Part shown: positions 57,911 to 64,000 of the stretch, in pieces
Layout: every line of letters begins with the position of its first letter
Numbering within the stretch: position 1 is the stretch's first letter
NCBI GenBank assembly: GCA_039707465.1
Contig: CM077646.1
Span: forward strand, 83,701,215-83,765,214
Reading direction: 5' to 3'
DNA from: Rhabdophis nuchalis
Lineage: Eukaryota; Chordata; Lepidosauria; Squamata; Natricidae
Length of the DNA: 64,000 bases
Notes under the pieces: generated by a model
Databases searched by the model: none
What the model was told of the DNA's origin: nothing
The model's input: the letters and a program-made list of their open reading frames with translations, nothing else
Position numbers and translations under genes: made by a program

Positions 57911-59918
57911 TTTTTTTTAATTGAAAAAGTTTTATTGGGTTTTTGATTTTTTTTTACAAATAGGGTAAGGGTATGGTGTGAGAAAAATATTGTGAGAACT
58001 TTCACGACGAAGTCGTTGACCCCCTCCGAGGCTTCATAACAAAATATAGATAATACATAATTTTCAGTTGTACTACAAAGTGGAAAGAAATGCAAACATA
58101 TCATTGTAAAATCTATGCTAGCAATCATGTATAAACATCCAAACAAAAGTTAAACTGTACTAAAATAAAGTCACTTTTGAGATCTAAGTCTTTTGGCAAT
58201 TGTATCTTCTTCTCCCTGGCCCCCAGTGGGCGGGGCCGCAGCACCCTCTGCTCCCCCATTTTCATCCTCCAGGATTGAGGAATGTTTTTTAAGAAAGGCT
58301 TCCGCCTCTGCAATTGTTTTAATTCTTACTCTTCCTCCCTCCCAGAACACCAACATTCCCTCTGGCATCACCTACTTGAACCAAACCCCGTTTAAATAAT
58401 CTTTTAGACAAGAAGGAATACTTCCTTCTTACCTCTCTAATCTTTTTTGGGATCTGCTTCAAGATGGTAATCTCTTTCTGCTGGTAAATTAAAGGACTGA
58501 CTCTCTGCGCCCTCAGGATCCTTTCCCTTGTCGACCTCCTTACAAATTTAATATGGATCTCTCTGGGTACTTCATTTATCCTGGCATATGCTGAATTTAT
58601 TCTATATATCAGATCTATGTCCCCTCTAATATCTTCTTTAGGCTTTTGTACATAATCTGCTAAAATTGTGCACATTAAATCAGTTAAATCTTCACCGCTT
58701 GTCTCAGGAACGTTCTGAAATCTTAAAAAATATGACATCCTTTCAAAATCCATCCTAGACATATGACCAGTTAAATCCCCTATTTCATTATTAATACTTT
58801 TAAGCTCTCCCCTTGTCCCAGCCAACCCCACCTCCAGCTCATCAGTCTTTTGCATATTTTCCATTAATTTCTTCTGTACCTCCAAAAGTTCCAATTTAGA
58901 ACTGACATGGTTCTTTCTCATTTCTTTGATTTCTTTCATAATATTCTCAAGTTTTTCATCCAATGCTGCTAATTTAGCATGCGTATCTGATTTTTCAGGT
59001 AACATCGAGGTGATTTTAGGTTGATGCGTCTGCTTCTTTGAAGCCATGATGAAAGATTTAAGTCTTTGTCAGTAAGATGGCGTATGCTGAAGAGGAGTCA
59101 GTGAGACAGGATATGAGCAAATTCCAATAAACAAAGTCACAGTTTTGTCCAGTTTGAGTCCAGAGAGAAACCAATTTCTTCAAACAATCAAATAAGAAAA
59201 AGAAGAAGGCACTTCAGGGAAAGGTCCAATTAATCATTTACATGCAATCATTAATAAAGAGAGAAAGGCAGTCCCGAGCACAAGGGAATGTCAGCAGTTT
59301 TCCATGAAAAGTATGTCTCCTGAGAACAAAGGAACGCCATATTCCCCCGCCCATCTGGAAGCCACCGGAAATTAACAAGTAAAAATTGTTTCATTGTAGC
59401 CAGACTTCGATGCTAAGTATCCAACGGTCATTCCGGAAAGACTTTCACTATCGTTTAAAGAAATTCGAATGGTGATTTCTGCGCTTCCTCAAGCCTGAGG
59501 AGCATTGTTAAAACGCCGCTTTTAGTCCAATCCAAGGTTTTTTTTTTGCAAACTCCCCCCTCCATCTTCTTTCAAAGCAAAAGTTGCAAGCAATAAAATA
59601 AGTTCACTCACAATCCACTTTATAGCCAGGAGTCTCGGTGTTGCCTCCAACTCCAGCGATTCAGCCCTCTCGAAAGCAATTAAATGTTCCAATCCTCCAT
59701 CGGCAAAGGGAACCAAGCCCCCCGCAGCATGTTCTCCCACGCCTGGGTCGAAGACAAGGACCCCCCCGACCGCCATCGAGATGAGGAGATTCCCAGCAAG
59801 CCGACCGTACAGCGGGAGTCCTTTAGAAGGAACTCCCTGCCCATTGGGGGCCGTAGAAGGAACAAAACGGACGAGTCCCAAGACTTGTCCTTCGCCTCCG
59901 GGAAACCGGAAGGAAGTC
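57911..59918 (-). mobile_element. Full-length ORF1-only L1-type element (HAL1-like), 2.0 kb
   Basis: Bounded by a perfect 15-bp duplication, aaggcttaatttctt, at 57896-57910 and 59919-59933. Read on the minus strand it starts gacttccttccggtttcccg, a GC-rich 5' region of about 870 bp. ORF1 follows (59047-58171), then a 3' untranslated region ending ccaataaaactttttcaatt and an A-rich tail. There is no room for ORF2 and no trace of one. The intact 5' end rules out simple 5' truncation. The GC-rich leader probably contains an internal promoter (inference). Confidence 0.88.
58171..59047 (-). pseudogene. L1 ORF1p-like protein, one frameshift
   Basis: ATG at 59047 (MASKKQTHQPKITSMLPEKS). A Glu/Lys-rich coiled coil runs from about residues 25 to 95. 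The RRM-like part contains FERMSYFLRFQNVPE. The carboxy domain contains ARINEVPREIHIKF, RILRAQRV and ILKQIPKKIREVRRKYSFL. A small indel around 58380-58395 shifts the frame. The remainder (MPEGMLVFWEGGRVRIKTIA through SQK) continues in the next frame to the stop at 58171. Undamaged length would be about 290 residues. Same family as 4644-5428. Confidence 0.85.
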
Positions 59919-59933
59919 AAGGCTTAATTTCTT

Positions 59934-60230
59934 ATATTTTTTCTCCTATTCTGGAAACAATACTCTACTTCTATATATTAGAACTTCATCCTACTTCATT
60001 AGTACAGAAATCAGTGCCAGAATAAAACCCCTCATTTGAGGGAGTCCTTGGTGCTCTCTGAGCTTCCTGATACTGATGTTACCTAGTTTGGGTAACAAAA
60101 CAACTGCAAGAAAATAAGCAAAGCTCAGGGAGCACCAAGGATCCATCCTATCATACCTAAGCTACACATATTCTCCTTTATTAATGCCTCATTTGTTTAA
60201 CTAGTCTCTCTCTCTCTGTGTATCTGTATC
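59934..60230. repeat. Inverted repeat with gtccttggtgctctctgagc arms
   Basis: The arm gagtccttggtgctctctga near 60040 pairs with agctcagggagcaccaagga near 60124-60145, about 60 nt apart. An unnamed interspersed hairpin; nothing else is seen in this stretch. Confidence 0.5.
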
Positions 60231-60244
60231 AGCTCCTATCCTGG

Positions 60245-60478
60245 GGATGTGAGGGCGATCTGGCTGCGACATCTGTCACCCCATTGATCGCCAGGGTTGA
60301 TTCGGCTGATCTGGCTGGCTAGGCGGGTGTCCCCTTCCTCCCTCACTGCTCCATGTGCGTCCCCCCCGAAGCTGTGCGCTCGGTGGAAGAGATCGATCAT
60401 CCCAGATAGGAGTGTACCGAACTTCGGTCAAGGGTATACGATAGCTGCGCTCCCCTGCTAGAACCTCCAAACAAGCTC
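60245..60478 (+). pseudogene. RN7SK: 7SK snRNA retropseudogene, 3'-truncated
   Basis: Matches the 7SK RNA from its first base: ggatgtgagggcgatctggc, then catctgtcaccccattgatc, ggttgattcggctgatctgg, and finally gaacctccaaacaagctc. This is about 234 of some 331 nt. The 5' hairpin with the GATC pair that binds HEXIM is present. The 3' hairpin bound by LARP7 and the T-run are absent. Direct repeats agctcctatcctgg at 60231-60244 and 60474-60487 flank it. The right repeat overlaps the end of the match by five bases (agctc). There is no A tail. No 7SK-type upstream promoter element was seen, so it is a dead retrocopy. Confidence 0.92.
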
Positions 60479-60487
60479 CTATCCTGG

Positions 60488-63400
60488 GCCGCCCTCCATC
60501 ATACTGGAACACAATAGAATATTAAAAAAAGACCTATTTTAGAGGCATAGACGGAACTGGAAGTTGAGCTTTGCTGCAAACCTCTTTCCGCCCCCCTCCA
60601 ACGGAGGAATTGGATCTTCCTATCGTAAGACTGCTAGCAAGTAGAAGTCACATGAAAAAAGTGCCAACACCAGAAACAAAATATTTTAGTCCCATTGAAA
60701 TGTGTGGGAACGTTTAATTAAAATGAATATAAGGCTAAGTGAATGTGAAAACAGCTCCATGAAATTATGAGCTAAAACCAGTGATGTTCAATTCAAGGAT
60801 GCAAACACCTTTAATCTAAGCCAAATTAAAGTCATTTAAAAGCAATGTGTATTTTAAATGGTCTGGTTTATTACAAATAGCCACAAATATGCTAGCTCTT
60901 TTTCTAAATATATTTTCTTTACCAGAAGCAAAAACATGTAAGGGAATTTTTTTATTAAAAACAAAATCAAGATTCTGAACAAAAACATAACAGTACGTTA
61001 ATATTGTACAATAGCTATGGTGACATAGTTACAAAAATTTGAAAAGGCACTTTAAAAGTTCACAATAAAAAAAGGATAAACAAAAATCTTCTTTTCTTCG
61101 ACAAATGCTGCAGCATTTTGAGACACTACATGTGCCACTTGTTACAATCCTTCATACTTCACACAAGTACTCTGAATTGTAACAGGACCCACTTCTAGCA
61201 GTAGAAATGCCATTAAAGAAATACCTTCTATTATACATTTTTCCTAAGCAAATACTTTTGGAGAAATTCTTTTACCAGTTGTCAATTACTGAAATCTTGC
61301 CGATGTTAACTGTGATTTCACATATTACAATGATTAGAAACTATTCTCAGCGTACATAGCCTGAATAAGGAAACAGAGGCAGCACTCAAGGCAAGCAGGC
61401 AAAACGGCCTTCAACAAAGTAATACTATGATTCCATAATTACAGCACAGTGATAGAGAGAGGTATTCTTTATAAGACATACATGGAAGTAAAAACATAAG
61501 AGTCATGCTGTCATTAAATCCAAAGCTTGCTGAAATAAGATATTTCTAAGGGTAGGAATAAGGGGGCAAATTCTTTCAAACTTACAGATAATTCTTGTCT
61601 CACAACTGGTAACAAAAAAAAAAAAGTCAGAAAATCACATGATGTTCTGTTTTATAACCATTGTGACTTATGACCATAAATTGTAAGCTTCATTGTGGTT
61701 GTAAGTTGAGGATGGTCTGTATTTACAAAGAGTACAATAGCAGAGTTTAACACAAACTGCAGAAATCAACTATTTTCTCTTCCTAGGCCCACAGAAGTAT
61801 CCCATTATCCACATATATAACTTATAATTTTCTGATATCCTTTCATTTTTTCTGTAACATAATGTAGTCCACTTTTCTCAGATGAGTGCACTTTATCATG
61901 TTGGTTTATAATTTGCAGTATCTCCAGAAAGCATGGCCATAAATCAATATCTCTCAAGATTAGTGGTATGGAAAAAGACTGATATAAGTCATTAACGCAG
62001 AGGAGATACAACATTTTTCCAAAGAGAAATGTTCCTGTAAAGTCCCCTACATATTAAATGAAAGCCCTACAGAATTCACTCTTAATGATTCTGCAGGTAT
62101 TTTAAATAGAAAAATGGAACTGAAATAGGGAGAGTTAGAAGATAGAAAGGTGACAGAAATATTCATCAAACACTAAGACAACAAATCTGTAACTACAGAA
62201 CACTATTAGCAATGGGGGGAAAAACCCTCCTAAACTATGTATCTCTTAGCTAGGTATTTCTAAAAAGGAACTACAGTTTTCACAATGTATATAATCTCAT
62301 AGTGTTGGCTGGTTTTATGAGCTGCACCGATTTATTTTGGGTGCCGTGTCACTTTATTTCGAGCGAAGTTGTTTTCCTTTGGATTGCTTTAGCTATGCAG
62401 AGATTTGGAACCATCTCTATCCTGGGGTGTTAGCCCAGGGTTAGGCTTTCTTCCTTATCAAATTACTTCCATATTACTATGTAAAGAGTTTTGAAATGTT
62501 TCCATTTTCTACAGGATGACAACTTTATTACAGATAGTGTTTATTTCAAAACAGAAATTCGCATATATATCTATTCTCTCTCTCTCCCCCTCCCCTTAAG
62601 TAGTTGGGAAATTACTTTCAATTGAGAAATGGATTTATTCTGAAATGGCAGCAAAACACACATTTAAAATGAAACATTACTGTGATATTTCCTCCTCCTA
62701 ATAACATATTCAGGCTGGTGAGACTCTAATCAAAATAACACCTTACCAAAACTATATGTGCCAATAGGAAACTGATTGTCAGTTAGATAAGAAAAATGGT
62801 TAATGTGGGGAGGAATGAAATGTCCCATTTAAATAGCCTAGAGCAGGGGTATGTAATTTAACATCCCTCCAGCTGGATTTAAATTCCCAGCAGCTTCTGG
62901 ATGCTAAGGGCAAGGGATCCTGGGAACTACACATAAAATTAGAGGAGGTCACCACCTTATTTATCTTTGTTTGGTCCTAGTCCTGGTCTTCTTCTATAAG
63001 AGCACAACATGCTGTAATATTTTGTTGCAGAACACAGAAAGCTGATAAACGATCCCATTCAACAATCTCCATGCAACAGAGAATACAATTTTTTTTTTGT
63101 ATAGTGACGAAACTCCAATGAAATTCAAATATTTGCCCTGTGATATTGCAAGACTATGGAACTGCTGTGTAATGGGCAAAAACAAGGGGATTATTGACCA
63201 ACATGTCCCATTTCTTGCTAAAGAGCTATATCCCTATTACTTAGAAAACGTAGCGTGTTTCACATGAGATGCTATTCCTCCGTACTAAGAGGGAAAGAGA
63301 TTAGCCCATTTTAAATTGATTTTGATGAAATAATGCCAAAATAATCCCTCAAACAACTGTCCCTGTTTAGTCCAATTATATTCCCGATACTTACTTTTTA

Positions 63401-63618
63401 AGTTCTTTCTTAGATTCACCCCCTCTCCCCCCTCCAAAAAAGTCATCTTTTAATTGCTTGAATTTCTTGCACTTCTTAATGCGCTGTAAATAAAGTTGTC
63501 TAAACTGTGGCCCACCCCTCCAAACAGATATATCAGAATATCATCTTCAGAAAGAACTCCACGTGAAAAAGGCAATTTGAAGAGGCTTCCAGGCAGACAC
63601 ACAACAGCAAAAGTTCAT
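60488..63618 (-). other. Probable SHISA5 3' untranslated region and flank
   Basis: No other gene seen. Minus-strand AATAAA signals (TTTATT on the plus strand) occur at 62634-62639, 62524-62529 and 60951-60956. The first two would give a 3' region of about 1 kb. A worn MITE copy lies at about 61586-61711 and part of a caggggt-type MITE near 62846. The true 3' end is unknown. Confidence 0.4.
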
Positions 63619-63692
63619 TTAATAGGAAGCCTTTGGAGGATCCATATATGCTGGATTATAAGGGGGTTGAGCTGGAGGAGCTGAGGCACCAA
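63619..63692 (-). CDS. SHISA5: SHISA5 (scotin) last coding exon, partial gene
   Basis: The minus-strand acceptor TTTTTTACAG ends at 63693. The exon then encodes two bases of a split codon followed by GASAPPAQPPYNPAYMDPPK ASY and TAA at 63619. This matches the proline-rich carboxy terminus of SHISA5 (human ends SQPPYNPAYMDAPKAAL, from memory). SHISA5 is a single-pass endoplasmic reticulum and nuclear-envelope protein linked to p53-dependent apoptosis. Its cysteine-rich and membrane segments would be encoded to the right of this window. Position and orientation, convergent with ATRIP, agree with mammalian gene order. The plus-strand open frame across this exon is a shadow. Confidence 0.85.
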
Positions 63693-64000
63693 CTGTAAAA
63701 AACAAACAGACAAGCACAACAGGTTAGCAGCTTACTTTATCTTTTTATATTTATTTCTGCATAATTCTTAGATTTTCATCACAAGTGCTAGTGTTCACAA
63801 CATAGTAGTTATGAAATCAAGGAAGATCTCTAGCTTGATCTGTAAATTCTGAAAATTAAATTGCAGAGTGTACCGCATTAAAGTGAATGAATGTCCATGG
63901 GGTACATTTGTTCTTCCGTCATAGAAAACAATGCAAACACATTACTTGGAGTGCACTGTAAGATGTCTGCATGGAAGCCTTATTACTAGGAAAAGAAACC
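63693..64000 (-). other. SHISA5: SHISA5 last intron (partial)
   Basis: Sequence upstream of the last exon on the minus strand; no further exon recognised before the window edge. Confidence 0.6.

Noticed and set aside
60245..60478. A functional 7SK gene
   Set aside because: The 3' hairpin and terminator are missing, flanking direct repeats mark retrotransposition and no typical upstream promoter is seen.
63496..63684. Plus-strand 62-codon frame at the right edge
   Set aside because: It is antisense to the SHISA5 exon and has no family features.

Overview
This is vertebrate nuclear DNA with spliced genes, GT-AG introns, two CpG-island promoters and dense interspersed repeats. The repeat content points to a squamate reptile, most likely a snake. 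It includes a Sauria-type tRNA SINE on a perfect 12-bp target duplication, CR1/L3-like LINE ends that run into AATAC microsatellites, L2 LINEs with ATT/TTTA tails, L1-type insertions with 15-18 bp target duplications, and many short CAG-ended hAT-type hairpin elements. The species assignment is inference.

Three protein-coding loci are supported. (1) A BTG1/BTG2-family antiproliferative gene on the minus strand, two coding exons, 17396 to 16366, with a CpG island up to about 18030. (2) ATRIP, the partner of the ATR checkpoint kinase, complete on the plus strand. A CpG-island promoter and untranslated first exon lie at about 22290-22731, followed by 12 coding exons from 24336 to 45338. These join in frame to 2370 nt (789 aa), against 791 aa for human ATRIP as recalled. 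(3) The last coding exon of SHISA5 on the minus strand (63692-63619); the rest of that gene lies beyond the right edge. ATRIP followed by a convergent SHISA5 is the mammalian arrangement, but I see no TREX1-like single-exon gene between them.

Everything else is intron or intergenic DNA. From left to right: 0-11 kb holds an ORF1-only L1 copy, hAT MITEs and a degraded LINE with a restriction-like endonuclease end. At 11.2-14 kb is a long L2 LINE split by a 927-bp hAT-type element that carries what looks like the promoter and first exon of CARM1. At 18-24 kb is sparse intergenic DNA with MITEs, then the ATRIP promoter. The ATRIP introns hold CR1, L2, hairpin MITEs, TA-flanked inverted-repeat elements and a 107-bp minisatellite. 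At 46-60 kb are L2 fragments, a MITE split by a CR1 copy, the SINE, a truncated L1, and a full-length 2.0-kb ORF1-only L1. At 60.2 kb is a 3'-truncated 7SK RNA retropseudogene. From 60.5 kb to the end is the likely SHISA5 3' untranslated region and its last coding exon.

The observations I rate highest are the CARM1-carrying hAT element, the two independent ORF1-only L1 insertions (HAL1-like), the tailless 7SK retrocopy, the shared TA-centred 8-bp duplications of the hAT elements, and the tandem AGAG acceptor in ATRIP whose second AG is needed to keep the frame.
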